From the NCBI GenBank assembly GCA_018649725.1, contig JABIHH010000029.1:1-64000 (forward strand): a DNA stretch of 64,000 bases. Reading direction: 5' to 3'. This stretch comes from Rhodospirillaceae bacterium. GTDB lineage: Bacteria; Pseudomonadota; Alphaproteobacteria; Rhodospirillales; UBA2165. The notes beneath the pieces were generated by a model. The model was not told the DNA's origin. It did no database searches and saw nothing but the letters and a program-made list of their open reading frames with translations. Each line of letters begins with the position of its first letter. Within the stretch, counting starts at the first letter, position 1. Positions 53,030 to 61,826 of the stretch are shown piece by piece. Position numbers and translations under genes: made by a program.

Positions 53030-53713
53030 CTAAGCTCCGGCTTCGAGTTTGGCGCTGAAATGGTCCCAAGTGCGTTTGAAAAGATTTTCATTCCACAACT
53101 TGCCTCGAGCGGCGGTTATTTCCTCATCACTAAATTGATACGGCTCGCCGATTTGCAGCGTCATATACTGACGATAGGCATTCTCTTCCAGGTAGTTGAT
53201 CAGCACAAAGGCATCGACGATGTTTTTACCGACGGTGACGGCGCCATGAGCTTTCATGAGGGCTGCGGGACTGTCGCCCAAGGTGTCAGAGAGCCGTTTG
53301 GACATCTCCGGATTGTTAATTGAATTAGGTGAATCGAGAAGAGGCAAGGGGTAGACCAAGGAGCCTTGCGCAAAGACCGGCTGATAATCCTTGCCGGCAA
53401 GGGTTAAAAAAGTCGACCATTTGGGATGGGCGTGAACAATCGCCTGGACATCGGGTCGGGCTTTGTAAATACCGGCATGGAGATGGAACTCCAAAGGCGG
53501 TTTGCCGTTTCCGTCCAAAACATTGCCATCGAAATCGATCGTGCAGATGTCTTCGGGGGTGAGTTGGCTGCGTTGGCAGGAGCCGATATTAATAAACATA
53601 TTGTCTTCATTGACGCGGATGCTGGCATGACCGTTATAGTCAATGATGCTGGCGTTTTCGAGCATTCGAATACATTGGACCAGTTGCTGTTTTTGTTCGA
53701 TTTCATTTCCCAT
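53030..53713 (-). CDS. Class II aldolase/adducin family protein, copy 2
   Basis: A 227-residue protein with metal ligands in IVHAHPKW and KAHGAV and a Glu in PLEFHLHAG. It differs most from the other three copies. AAGGACACATC precedes the ATG. It lies between another class II aldolase gene (21-bp gap) and the AroE-like gene (9-bp gap). It may act as a decarboxylase or as a retro-aldol enzyme on a small hydroxy acid. Confidence 0.85.
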   Translation of the reverse strand: MGNEIEQKQQLVQCIRMLENASIIDYNGHASIRVNEDNMFINIGSCQRSQLTPEDICTIDFDGNVLDGNGKPPLEFHLHAGIYKARPDVQAIVHAHPKWSTFLTLAGKDYQPVFAQGSLVYPLPLLDSPNSINNPEMSKRLSDTLGDSPAALMKAHGAVTVGKNIVDAFVLINYLEENAYRQYMTLQIGEPYQFSDEEITAARGKLWNENLFKRTWDHFSAKLEAGA

Positions 53714-53734
53714 GATGTGTCCTTTTTTTTTAGC

Positions 53735-54481
53735 CTACCAGTTTGTTTGTTCGCGTATTTCCCGTCGCCACAGATCCCAGGCGCGTAGGGCAGCGCCTTG
53801 GTTTGGACCATCTGCCAACACGCCTTCTTCTTCGCTTAAGGCCGCAATCGGCCGGCCATTGCTAAGCGCCTGGGTCCAATGCTGAATACGCGCATTAACC
53901 TCGGTGTAGACGGCATGAAACACTGCTTCTTGAATGGTTGTGCCGCAGGCTACCGAGCCATGCGCCCGCATCAAGGCAATGTCTTTGTCGCCCAAAATTT
54001 CATTGAAAGCGTCACTTTTTGCATGGTCGCTGACCAACATATCGGTGGCGCCAAATTTTTCGCTGATATCGAAGACCGGGACGCCGGCGGCAACGAAGGC
54101 CGCGTTGTGGAACATCGCGCACATTTTCTCATCAACCAGCCCAAAGGGGATGACCGAAGGGGAGTGGCTGTGCACCACTGATTGGACGTCGGGCCGTGCT
54201 TTATAAATTCCGCCATGGATAAAGCGTTCCAGAAAGCTGCCCCGACCATCGGCATTGCAGGGCTCGCTCTCGAGATCATATTCGATGATATCGTCGGGCG
54301 AGACCAAGGCGGGCGCCATGGATTTGGACATGAAATAACGATCGGGGTTATCCGGATGGCGGTGCGAAATATGACCGAAAGCATCGACCACACCTTGAGC
54401 GGCCAAGATACGGGAGGCGGCGGCAAGGTTAGCTAAAAACTCTTCAGTGACGGGGCCACCGGATTTTGGGGCATCGCTCAT
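53735..54481 (-). CDS. Class II aldolase/adducin family protein, copy 3
   Basis: A 248-residue protein with metal ligands in VVHSHSPS and MRAHGS and a Glu in FLERFIHGG. It is closest to copies 1 and 4 in the N-terminal half (AAQGVVDAFGHISHRHPDNP). Its ATG overlaps the end of the MarR gene by four bases, so the two are translated together. This operon order suggests that the aldolase-like enzymes and AroE-like protein handle the ligand sensed by that MarR. Confidence 0.86.
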   Translation of the reverse strand: MSDAPKSGGPVTEEFLANLAAASRILAAQGVVDAFGHISHRHPDNPDRYFMSKSMAPALVSPDDIIEYDLESEPCNADGRGSFLERFIHGGIYKARPDVQSVVHSHSPSVIPFGLVDEKMCAMFHNAAFVAAGVPVFDISEKFGATDMLVSDHAKSDAFNEILGDKDIALMRAHGSVACGTTIQEAVFHAVYTEVNARIQHWTQALSNGRPIAALSEEEGVLADGPNQGAALRAWDLWRREIREQTNW

Positions 54482-54999
54482 TTGTTGTTTCCATCGTAAG
54501 GTTCCAAAGCTCTTAGAAGGCTTTTAAGGAGTATCGCGGTCTCGTCTATTTGTTTTTTGTTAAGCCCTTTTGACAATTGCTGACCATAATCTTCCAATAC
54601 AGCAGGTAAGACTTTTTCGGCCAGGGTAATACCTTTTTTGGTTAGCTTTACCGACATGCTGCGCTTGTCATTGGCGCTTTTATGGCGGGAAATTAAATTG
54701 CGTGTTTCGAGGTTATTGAGAACCTTTGTAATACCACCCGGTGTTATAAGAGTGGCTTCTCTAAGTTCTGTTGGCGTGAGTTTAAAAGGTGGCTCAAGCG
54801 TTCGTAGGGTGGCAATAACCTCAAATTCGGCAGGCGTTAAATCGAACTCTCGTTTCACTTTAATGCGTGAATTTTCATAAATAATATCGCGGATGCGAAA
54901 CAGCCGAATGACCAAGCCGCCGATCGGCGAGCTACCAGCCGGCCAATTCACCTTTTTGCGTTCAATAAGATCTTCCGCGGTATTTATTTTGTCTGTCAA
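54478..54999 (-). CDS. MarR-family regulator, third type
   Basis: A 173-residue winged-helix protein, with LTPAEFEVIATLRTLEPPFK, the recognition helix LREATLITPGGITKVLNNLE and wing KSANDKRSMSVKLTKKG. It is not similar to the duplicated pair. The start is TTG 54999 with AGAGGCTGAG before it. A perfect inverted repeat lies just upstream (55024-55043), fitting self-control. It leads the operon MarR-aldolase-aldolase-AroE and is in line with the FAD monooxygenase gene upstream. Confidence 0.88.
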   Translation of the reverse strand: MTDKINTAEDLIERKKVNWPAGSSPIGGLVIRLFRIRDIIYENSRIKVKREFDLTPAEFEVIATLRTLEPPFKLTPTELREATLITPGGITKVLNNLETRNLISRHKSANDKRSMSVKLTKKGITLAEKVLPAVLEDYGQQLSKGLNKKQIDETAILLKSLLRALEPYDGNNK

Positions 55000-55023
55000 A
55001 CTCAGCCTCTAATAATTTGTTTA

Positions 55024-55043
55024 ATTGTTTATGATCAAACAAT
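55024..55043 (-). promoter_or_regulatory. Inverted repeat upstream of the third MarR gene
   Basis: ATTGTTTATGATCAAACAAT: two perfect 7-base arms around six bases. It lies between the monooxygenase stop (55069) and the MarR start (54999), a typical MarR autoregulatory site, and is unlike the island palindrome. Confidence 0.65.
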
Positions 55044-55068
55044 CTTCATTAATAAAGCAAAGATTTAA

Positions 55069-56697
55069 TCATCCTTCTTCGATGGTTCGATAGCCTGTCG
55101 CGACGTGAGCGAGATGCTTGGGGTCTTCATGGGGCTCATTGCCGCGCCAAACGATATGAAGGTCGGTTCGGATTAGGATAAAGTCCCGTTGGTAAAGTGC
55201 GCGCGCAGCTGGGCAATCTACCGCTAGTGTATTAAAAGGCGCGCCAATATCAGCAAAGGCTTGCGCCAGACTTTCACTGCCATCGGTCGAATTTGACAAA
55301 CAAAGCAGAACATAGCTGTTCGGTAAAATATCTTGCAGCGCCGTGCCGTCATCCAGCCTGACATGGGGCAGGCGGGCACCGGCCCAACTGGTTGGCTCAT
55401 AGGTACGGAATAGATGTTCCGGTCCGCCGGGCTCTTCCCAGATGATCGGCGAGCCGACGTAGCGATAACCCAGTTCAGCGCCAATCATGTCGTTGGTCTT
55501 CTTATGCTCGGGTTCGGCAACTTTTATAAGATCCGCCCGGGACTTTTCACCTTCGGGCGTTTCTTCGAACATGATCGGCCCGCACATGGAGCGCCAAATT
55601 CTGCGGCCAGAAGAAGCAAATCTCGAAGCCCCGACATTGCGGTCACCAATCTGGCGGCGCTCGACCTCGTAAGAGTTGAGAAGGTTTTCGCCGCCCCAGC
55701 CCTCAAGGGTCGCGGCAAGCTTCCAGCTCAAATCAATGGCATCACCGACGCCGGTGTTCATGCCAAGCCCGCCGGTCGGGATGACCAGATGAACCGCATC
55801 ACCGGCGAGGAACACCCTTTCTCGGCGATAGCGATCCGCCACCAATAGATTTTGCCGCCAAGGATTACAGTTGATGAGTTCATAGTCCAAAGGCAAGGCG
55901 ATGGTACGTTCAAACATCGCCTTCATTTCCTCTTCATTTTCGACTTTAGAATGAAGCGTAAAATGTTTGGTGCTATCTTGCATAATGAGGAAGGTCGCCC
56001 GTTCATCGGCGACGTGGTAATGACGTCCTTTGCCGGGGCCGTCACCCATGGGAATTTTGTCATAGAGATCATCACAGCGGAACAGGGCTTGCTGCAATTG
56101 CGAGATGTTGCCTTCACCGCGCAATTTAATATCCAGCTGTTTGCGCACATTGCTGGTACCGCCATCGCAACCAACCATGTAAGTGGCGGTGATTTGCTCT
56201 CTCCGGCCATCGGAATACTCAACCTGGGTCGTAACACCGTCGCCATTTTGTTCAAACTCGATAAACTTACAGCCATAGGTCACTTGGACGCTATCAAGCT
56301 TCTCCGCCTCTTCTTTAAGCAATGGTTCCAGCGTATATTGCGAGATCAGTTGATACGGCTCCAATGGTAAGGTGCCGTCATTAACTTCCAAAGCTTGCTG
56401 GCGGGCGGCATCAACTGACGGGTAGGGGTGGTGAATGAGCGGCGGCTTGTCCAAAGTCGTGACGATAAAAACATCCATCGGAATATCAGAACTGAGTCCG
56501 GCGGCACGGATCTTGTCGGCCAATCCCATACGGCGGTAAATTTCCATGGTGCGTGCATTGCAGCGCTCCATCTTCGGCTGAAACTCTGGCGCTTCCTTTT
56601 GTTCGATGAGAACGCAGTCAATGCCGCGTTGGCCGAGATCAATTGCCAGGGTAAGGCCAACCGGACCAGCGCCGACAATAAGAACCTTGGTGTCCAA
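55069..56697 (-). CDS. FAD-dependent aromatic monooxygenase (PheA/TfdB/MhpA type)
   Basis: A 542-residue flavoprotein hydroxylase. FAD motifs: VGAGPVGLTLAIDLGQRG at the N terminus, GCDGGTSNVRKQL (DG motif) and VFLAGDAVHLVIPTGGLGMN (GD motif). The C-terminal thioredoxin-like domain is present. Relatives add a hydroxyl group next to an existing phenol, preparing ring cleavage; no ring-cleavage extradiol gene is adjacent. The start is TTG 56697 after AAGGAATTTGA. It is divergent from class II aldolase copy 4, with both palindrome motifs partly present in the gap. Confidence 0.9.
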   Translation of the reverse strand: MDTKVLIVGAGPVGLTLAIDLGQRGIDCVLIEQKEAPEFQPKMERCNARTMEIYRRMGLADKIRAAGLSSDIPMDVFIVTTLDKPPLIHHPYPSVDAARQQALEVNDGTLPLEPYQLISQYTLEPLLKEEAEKLDSVQVTYGCKFIEFEQNGDGVTTQVEYSDGRREQITATYMVGCDGGTSNVRKQLDIKLRGEGNISQLQQALFRCDDLYDKIPMGDGPGKGRHYHVADERATFLIMQDSTKHFTLHSKVENEEEMKAMFERTIALPLDYELINCNPWRQNLLVADRYRRERVFLAGDAVHLVIPTGGLGMNTGVGDAIDLSWKLAATLEGWGGENLLNSYEVERRQIGDRNVGASRFASSGRRIWRSMCGPIMFEETPEGEKSRADLIKVAEPEHKKTNDMIGAELGYRYVGSPIIWEEPGGPEHLFRTYEPTSWAGARLPHVRLDDGTALQDILPNSYVLLCLSNSTDGSESLAQAFADIGAPFNTLAVDCPAARALYQRDFILIRTDLHIVWRGNEPHEDPKHLAHVATGYRTIEEG

Positions 56698-56731
56698 ATC
56701 AAATTCCTTCGAATTATAAGTAATTATGTAT

Positions 56732-56768
56732 TTATCTAGATTACTATATTGGCTAAGATTATCCCAAT
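56732..56768. promoter_or_regulatory. Partial palindromes between the monooxygenase and class II aldolase copy 4
   Basis: 56732-56745, TTATCTAGATTACT, resembles the second motif (CTAATCTAGATTAG). 56752-56760 reads GCTAAGATT, half of the island palindrome. Both lie in the divergent gap 56698-56800. Confidence 0.35.
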
Positions 56769-56800
56769 GTTCAATTTAAATATTATCGGGGAGAGTGGTT

Positions 56801-57508
56801 ATGTCAGTGCTGTCAGAGGCTATCGAAGGTTTGGTAACCGCCAATCGAATTTTGGCACATGAGGATGTTGTCGACGCCTATGGCCATGTCAGCCTACGCC
56901 ATCCCGAGAATCCTGAACGCTATTTACTAGCTGGTTCTCGCAGCCCGGCGATTGTCGAGACCGAGGATATTTTGGAATTTGATCTCGATAGTAACTGTAT
57001 CGACGATAAAGGCATGAAGCTCTATCTCGAAAGCCCCATTCATGGCTCGGTCTTTAAGGCGCGGCCCGATGTAATGGCTGTTGTTCACAATCACTCTTAT
57101 GCCGTTGTGCCCTTCACGGTGTCTAAAACTCCTTTAAAAGCCATGGCTCACACGTCAGGGCGCATTGGCCATGAGATCCCAAAATGGGACATTAAACATA
57201 AATTTGGCGACACCAATTTGCTGGTTGTTAACAATGATCAAGGTGATGACATGGCGAAAGCGCTTGGTAATCATCGCGCGGTATTGATGCGGGGGCATGG
57301 TGTAACGGTAACCGGCGGAAGTCTCGAAGATGCGGTGATTACCGCGATTTATTTGCAGGTCAATGCCAAGTTGCAGATGGATGCCATGCGTATGGGCGAT
57401 GTTGAGTATTTAACCCCTGGTGAAATCGATGAGCGCTTGAAAGGTAATGAAACGCTCGCTGGATTTACCCGCGCGTGGGAATACTTCAGCCGCCGTGCCG
57501 GTCGGTAA
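56801..57508 (+). CDS. Class II aldolase/adducin family protein, copy 4
   Basis: A 235-residue protein, closest to copy 1 (26035): shared LVTANRILAHEDVVDAYGHV-like N terminus, Glu in LESPIHG, metal ligands in VVHNHS and RGHGV. ATG 56801 is chosen over GTG 56795 because GGGGAGAG sits just before it. It is divergent from the FAD monooxygenase and is followed by a UbiD-family operon in the same direction after a 189-bp gap. A decarboxylase or aldolase role is possible. Confidence 0.86.
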   Translation: MSVLSEAIEGLVTANRILAHEDVVDAYGHVSLRHPENPERYLLAGSRSPAIVETEDILEFDLDSNCIDDKGMKLYLESPIHGSVFKARPDVMAVVHNHSYAVVPFTVSKTPLKAMAHTSGRIGHEIPKWDIKHKFGDTNLLVVNNDQGDDMAKALGNHRAVLMRGHGVTVTGGSLEDAVITAIYLQVNAKLQMDAMRMGDVEYLTPGEIDERLKGNETLAGFTRAWEYFSRRAGR

Positions 57509-57514
57509 ACAAAT

Positions 57515-57608
57515 AAGGTTAGAAATCAAAGTAAAATTGCGATAAAATCCTTTTTAGTTATATTAGATATTGCGATAAAAAACAAACTATAATACTAATC
57601 TAGATTAA
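57515..57608 (+). promoter_or_regulatory. Palindromes and direct repeats upstream of the UbiD-TctCAB operon
   Basis: 57515-57534, AAGGTTAGAAATCAAAGTAA, matches the island palindrome except for one arm base. 57595-57608, CTAATCTAGATTAA, holds the perfect 12-bp dyad TAATCTAGATTA, the best example of the second motif. ATTGCGATAAAA occurs twice between them (57536 and 57569), 33 bp apart. The UbiD-family gene starts at 57698. Confidence 0.55.
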
Positions 57609-57697
57609 TAAAAAAAGCTGGTAAGCCTAATGGGAACATAACTTAGGTAGTAATCAAAAGCCAAATACGTTTGGTTTGCTATTGGAGACTATAAGTT

Positions 57698-59203
57698 ATG
57701 AAAAGCAGGAAAACGCGTATGCCGGAAGGCGTTCAAATAGCAAGTGGTGAGGGTTTGGCGCGGCCGAATATGGCCTATACCGATCTGCGTGAATGGCTGG
57801 TTGAAGCTGAAAAATTGGGTGAGGTTGAAAACGTCACCGGTGCCAGTTGGGAGCGCGAAATAGGCATGGCTTCTGAGTTGGTGCTGCGTGATGATGATGC
57901 CCCCTGTGTCGTCTTTGATGAGGTGCCCGGCTATCCCAAAGGCTATCGCGTGCTGACCAATTTCTTTGGTGGTCGTCGCCGCAATATGACCTTAGGTTTT
58001 TCTCCTGATCTAACCAAATTAGAGCTCGCCGATTCACACCGTGCTTATCAAGTCGAGGGCATGCCGACCATTCCCTATGAAGTTGTCGAGGATGGCCCGG
58101 TCTTTGAAAATGTGCTCGAAGGTAATGACGTTGATATCACTAAGTTCCCAACGCCGGTCTGGCATGAACATGATGGCGGACGATATTTTGGTACCGGGAG
58201 CTTTGACGTTACGAAGGATCCGGATTCGGACTGGATCAATGTCGGTTGCTATCGGGTTATGGTGCAGAACGAAAAAGAGGTGAACATCTATATGTCACCC
58301 GGCAAACATGGCCGCATTCATCGTGATAAGTTTGAAGAACGTGGTGAGCGGATGCCAATCGTTGTCGTTGCGGGCGGCGATCCAATGATTTTCCTCTCTG
58401 CCTGTTCCGAGCTGCCACCCGGTGTTTGCGAATATGATGTCGTTGGCGGCATGCGGGGTGAGGCGGTAAAGGTTGTCAAAGGCAAGCATACTGGCCTGCC
58501 ATTTCCGGCAAATGCTGAAATTGTCCTCGAAGGATTTATTGAGCCCGGTAAGAAGCTTTTGGAAGGTCCTTTCGGTGAATGGACGGGCTATTATGCCAGT
58601 GATACCCGCGAAGAGCCGGTTATGACCATCGAAGCGATTTATCATCGCAACGATCCCATTATTCTTGGCTGCCCGCCCCAAAAGCCACCAGATGAAATCG
58701 GACGTTATCGGGCGGTTACGCGCTCTGCCTTGCTGAAAGAAAACATTAAAAATGCTGGTGTCCCTGACGTGACGGGTGTGTGGGCTCATGAAGTGGGCAG
58801 TGCGCGGCTTTTGCTGGGGGTTGCGATCAAGCAACGTTATCCGGGACATGCTCGTCAAGTCGGTCATGTTGCCTCACAATGCCATGTCGGCGCGTATGCC
58901 GGCAAATATGTCATTGTTGTCGACGACGATATCGATGTTTCCAGTTTGGAGGATTTGACCTGGGCCATGTTGACGCGGTCAGAGCCATCGGAATCGATAG
59001 ATATCATTCCGGAAACCTGGTCTACGCCGCTGGATCCGCGGCTTTCACCAGAGGACAAAGCAAAAGGAAAGTTTACAAATTCTCGGGCGGTGATCGATGC
59101 GTGCCGTCCGTATCATTGGCGGGACGAGTTTCCGTTGGTGAATTCAATGAGCCCGGAACTCGAAAAAGAGGCTCGCGAGAAGTTCGGCTATTTACTTAAT
59201 TAG
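57698..59203 (+). CDS. UbiD-family decarboxylase, copy 2
   Basis: A 501-residue protein of the prenylated-FMN decarboxylase family, paralogous to 40320-41789. Blocks: FDEVPGYPKGYRVLTNF, GGRYFGTGSFDVTKDPD, INVGCYRVMVQN with the conserved Arg, MSPGKHGRIHRDK, AEIVLEGFIEPG and GPFGEWTGYYASDTREEP. GGAG lies about 12 bases before ATG 57698. It leads a plus operon with tctC, tctA, tctB, an isochorismatase-like gene and a cupin gene, so the transporter probably imports its substrate. UbiX is not encoded here. Confidence 0.9.
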   Translation: MKSRKTRMPEGVQIASGEGLARPNMAYTDLREWLVEAEKLGEVENVTGASWEREIGMASELVLRDDDAPCVVFDEVPGYPKGYRVLTNFFGGRRRNMTLGFSPDLTKLELADSHRAYQVEGMPTIPYEVVEDGPVFENVLEGNDVDITKFPTPVWHEHDGGRYFGTGSFDVTKDPDSDWINVGCYRVMVQNEKEVNIYMSPGKHGRIHRDKFEERGERMPIVVVAGGDPMIFLSACSELPPGVCEYDVVGGMRGEAVKVVKGKHTGLPFPANAEIVLEGFIEPGKKLLEGPFGEWTGYYASDTREEPVMTIEAIYHRNDPIILGCPPQKPPDEIGRYRAVTRSALLKENIKNAGVPDVTGVWAHEVGSARLLLGVAIKQRYPGHARQVGHVASQCHVGAYAGKYVIVVDDDIDVSSLEDLTWAMLTRSEPSESIDIIPETWSTPLDPRLSPEDKAKGKFTNSRAVIDACRPYHWRDEFPLVNSMSPELEKEAREKFGYLLN

Positions 59204-59272
59204 TCGATCCGAATTACGATCAATTATAAAGAAACGAAACGAATTAAATTTAATCACAGTGGAGGAAATAAC

Positions 59273-60229
59273 ATGAATAACAAATTTTTATTGACGGCAG
59301 CAGCGGCATCCTTTGCCCTGGCTGGCATGGCGGGGTCTGCATCAGCTGGCTTCCCAGAGAAGGATATTACTTTCCTTATTCCTTTTAGCCCTGGTGGCGG
59401 CATGGACAGTACATCGCGTCAGATTGCTAAAACCATGGCAAAATATCTGCCCAACAAAGTGAACGTTGTACCAAAGAACGTCCCAGGCGCTGGCGGCCGT
59501 AAAGGCTATGGCATACTCGCCAAGTCAAAGCCGGATGGATACACAATCTCGGTTATCAATATGCCGGGTGCAATTATCCCGCAATTGACCGGTAAGAAAG
59601 TTAATTTCGATGTGACCAAATTTGTTTGGGTCGGTCGGATGTCTACCAGTCCTTATCTTCTGGGTGTCAGCGGTAAAAGCTCGATCAAATCTTTGAAAGA
59701 TATCAAAAATCTTGGCCGCGCTTTGAAAGTACCGTCAACGGGCTTTGGCTCAACCGCTTATACATCTGTGAGTGTCGCTAAAACGGTTGTTGGTTTCCCG
59801 GTCAAATTTGTTTCCGGCTATAAAGGCTCCAAGCAATATATCGTTGGTGTTGTCCGGGGTGATGGTGATGCAGCCATGGCACCGACGCAAACGTTCAGAA
59901 AGTTTTTAAAATCTGGCGACATTCGGGGCATCGTTACCTTCGAAGCTAAATCCAGCTTTAAAGGCGTGCCGACAATTGCTGAAGCCGGCTATCCTGAACT
60001 TACAGGTCTTGGTGTGGAGCGCATGGTTGCGGCGACACCTGGAACCCCTGCGGCTATCGCAAAAATCCTTTCGGCTGCGATCACAAAAGCAGCGGCCGAT
60101 GTTGATTCCCAAGCTTGGGCTAAGAAAACACGGCGTCCGTTCAGTCATTTGACTGGTAGCCAAACTCAAGCAGCCGTTGATAGAGCGCTTGGTATTTTCA
60201 AAAAATATCCAGCAGCTTTGGCGAAATAA
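59273..60229 (+). CDS. tctC: TctC-family substrate-binding protein, second system
   Basis: A 318-residue secreted binding protein. The signal peptide (FLLTAAAASFALAGMAGSAS) is cut near AGSASAG. Core blocks are SPGGGMDSTSRQIAKTMAKY, KNVPGAGGRKGYGILAKS and VPTIAEAGYPELTGLGVERM. It has normal length, without the basic tail of the other TctC. GTGGAGGAA precedes the ATG. It lies 69 bp after the UbiD-family gene and is followed by a strong terminator before the permease, which would raise binding protein over permease. Confidence 0.92.
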   Translation: MNNKFLLTAAAASFALAGMAGSASAGFPEKDITFLIPFSPGGGMDSTSRQIAKTMAKYLPNKVNVVPKNVPGAGGRKGYGILAKSKPDGYTISVINMPGAIIPQLTGKKVNFDVTKFVWVGRMSTSPYLLGVSGKSSIKSLKDIKNLGRALKVPSTGFGSTAYTSVSVAKTVVGFPVKFVSGYKGSKQYIVGVVRGDGDAAMAPTQTFRKFLKSGDIRGIVTFEAKSSFKGVPTIAEAGYPELTGLGVERMVAATPGTPAAIAKILSAAITKAAADVDSQAWAKKTRRPFSHLTGSQTQAAVDRALGIFKKYPAALAK

Positions 60230-60258
60230 ATAGCCATAATTCTAGGCTCGAAAATTAT

Positions 60259-60290
60259 CCGGCGGAGCTCACCAGCTTCGCCGGTTATTT
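60259..60290 (+). terminator. Intrinsic terminator after tctC
   Basis: CCGGCG (60259-60264) and CGCCGG (60279-60284) form the outer stem, with AGCT/AGCT inside and a CACC loop, followed by TTATTTTCATCTTTT. It lies between tctC and tctA and should act as a partial stop. Confidence 0.8.
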
Positions 60291-60326
60291 TCATCTTTTG
60301 AAAATTTTGAATAGATATTTGTAAAT

Positions 60327-61823
60327 ATGTTCGAATCAGCATTTGAAGCACTCGCACTCCTTTTCACCATAAAGGGCAGTTTGTTCTTAGGGCTTGGGGT
60401 CGGTATTGGTCTTGTATTCGGTGCCATTCCAGGTCTTGGCGGCACCACGGCGATTGCGCTGCTAATCCCGCTTACCTTTGGTATGGAGCCTTATGAAGCG
60501 ATAACGCTCATTGGTGGTGTGATGGGTTCGGTGGCTTTTGGCGGATCGATTTCTGCCATTCTTTTAAATACCCCAGGTATCGCACCCAATGCGGCGACTT
60601 GTTTTGATGGTTTTCCGCTGGCCCAACAGGGTAAGGCCGGTATGGCCATTGGTGCGGCGGCAACCGCCTCATCACTGGGCGGACTTATTGGTGTGGCGAT
60701 TTTGGTTGCCGTTATTCCGGTTGCTAAGCAAATTGTCTTGTTGTTTGGCCCACCAGAATTTTTTGCCTTGGCCATCTTGGGCTTAGGCGCGATCGCGCTT
60801 TCGACCGGTGGTAAATTTCTGCGCGGTTTGATTGCCGGCGGTGTTGGTCTGGCGCTTGCTTTTGTCGGCTTTGATGCGGTCAATGGCGGTGATCGCTTTA
60901 CCGGCGGTTATGAATATCTGTTGGACGGCATTCGATTGGTGCCCACGCTAACCGGTATTTTTGCCATCGCCGAAATGATCAATTTGACGATTAAGGGCGG
61001 TACGGTAGCTACTGGAGACCGCAAGGACCTTAAAATTTCCCGCGTCTCCGATGGTGTTAAAGCGGTGTTTCAAAATTTCCCAATCTTACTACGCGGCTCC
61101 GCAATTGGTGCATTTATTGGTGCTATTCCAGGCGTCGGCGGCACGGTCGCCTCTTTCCTGTCTTATGCCTCGACCGTCCAGGCTTCTAAAAATCCAGAGA
61201 GTTTCGGCAAAGGCAATATTCAAGGTGTAATCGCTCCAGAATCTGCTAATAACGCGAAAGACGGTGGCGCGCTTATCCCAACACTCGCCTTTGGTATTCC
61301 GGGCAGCGCTGAAATGGCTATTTTCTTAGGCGTGTTGATCCTGCACGGCTTGGAGCCGGGCCCGATGATGCTGATCGAGCATGAAGGTGTGGTTTTCAGC
61401 CTGATCATTGCTGTCGCTTCGGCGGCCATATTTGCCTCTATCATTGGCCTGATTTTGGCCAGATGGCTTTCCCTGATTACCTTGGTGGATGTTCACATCT
61501 TGGCACCGACCGTGGTATCTGTCGCTTTGGTGGGTGTTTACGCGCTGCATAATTCTATGGGCGATGTGATCGAGGCGGTTGTCTTCGGTGTTATCGGCTT
61601 CCTGATGATCCGCTACGACTATCCGCGCATCACAGCGGTTATCGCCCTGGTGTTGGGCGATCTGGCAGAGCGCAGCTATCACCAGTCGATTATGATCGGT
61701 GATGGCGATCATTCGATATTTTATTCAAGACCGATTTCTCTCGGACTAATCATTGTGACGATTGCAATTATCCTATCGCCGTCGGTCCGAAACTATCTTA
61801 GAAACCGAAAGAAGGAGGTTTAA
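60327..61823 (+). CDS. tctA: TctA-family permease, second system
   Basis: A 498-residue inner-membrane protein with about twelve helices. Signatures: GAIPGLGGTTAIALLIPLTF, GSISAILLNTPGIAPNAATC, and second-half GAIPGVGGTVASFLSYAS and GIPGSAEMAIFLGVLILHG. It forms the pore of a tripartite tricarboxylate transporter with TctB (next gene, 3-bp gap) and TctC. Gene order here is C-A-B. The carboxylate carried is unknown, but the operon suggests an aromatic acid for the UbiD-family enzyme. Confidence 0.93.
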   Translation: MFESAFEALALLFTIKGSLFLGLGVGIGLVFGAIPGLGGTTAIALLIPLTFGMEPYEAITLIGGVMGSVAFGGSISAILLNTPGIAPNAATCFDGFPLAQQGKAGMAIGAAATASSLGGLIGVAILVAVIPVAKQIVLLFGPPEFFALAILGLGAIALSTGGKFLRGLIAGGVGLALAFVGFDAVNGGDRFTGGYEYLLDGIRLVPTLTGIFAIAEMINLTIKGGTVATGDRKDLKISRVSDGVKAVFQNFPILLRGSAIGAFIGAIPGVGGTVASFLSYASTVQASKNPESFGKGNIQGVIAPESANNAKDGGALIPTLAFGIPGSAEMAIFLGVLILHGLEPGPMMLIEHEGVVFSLIIAVASAAIFASIIGLILARWLSLITLVDVHILAPTVVSVALVGVYALHNSMGDVIEAVVFGVIGFLMIRYDYPRITAVIALVLGDLAERSYHQSIMIGDGDHSIFYSRPISLGLIIVTIAIILSPSVRNYLRNRKKEV

Positions 61824-61826
61824 TCC

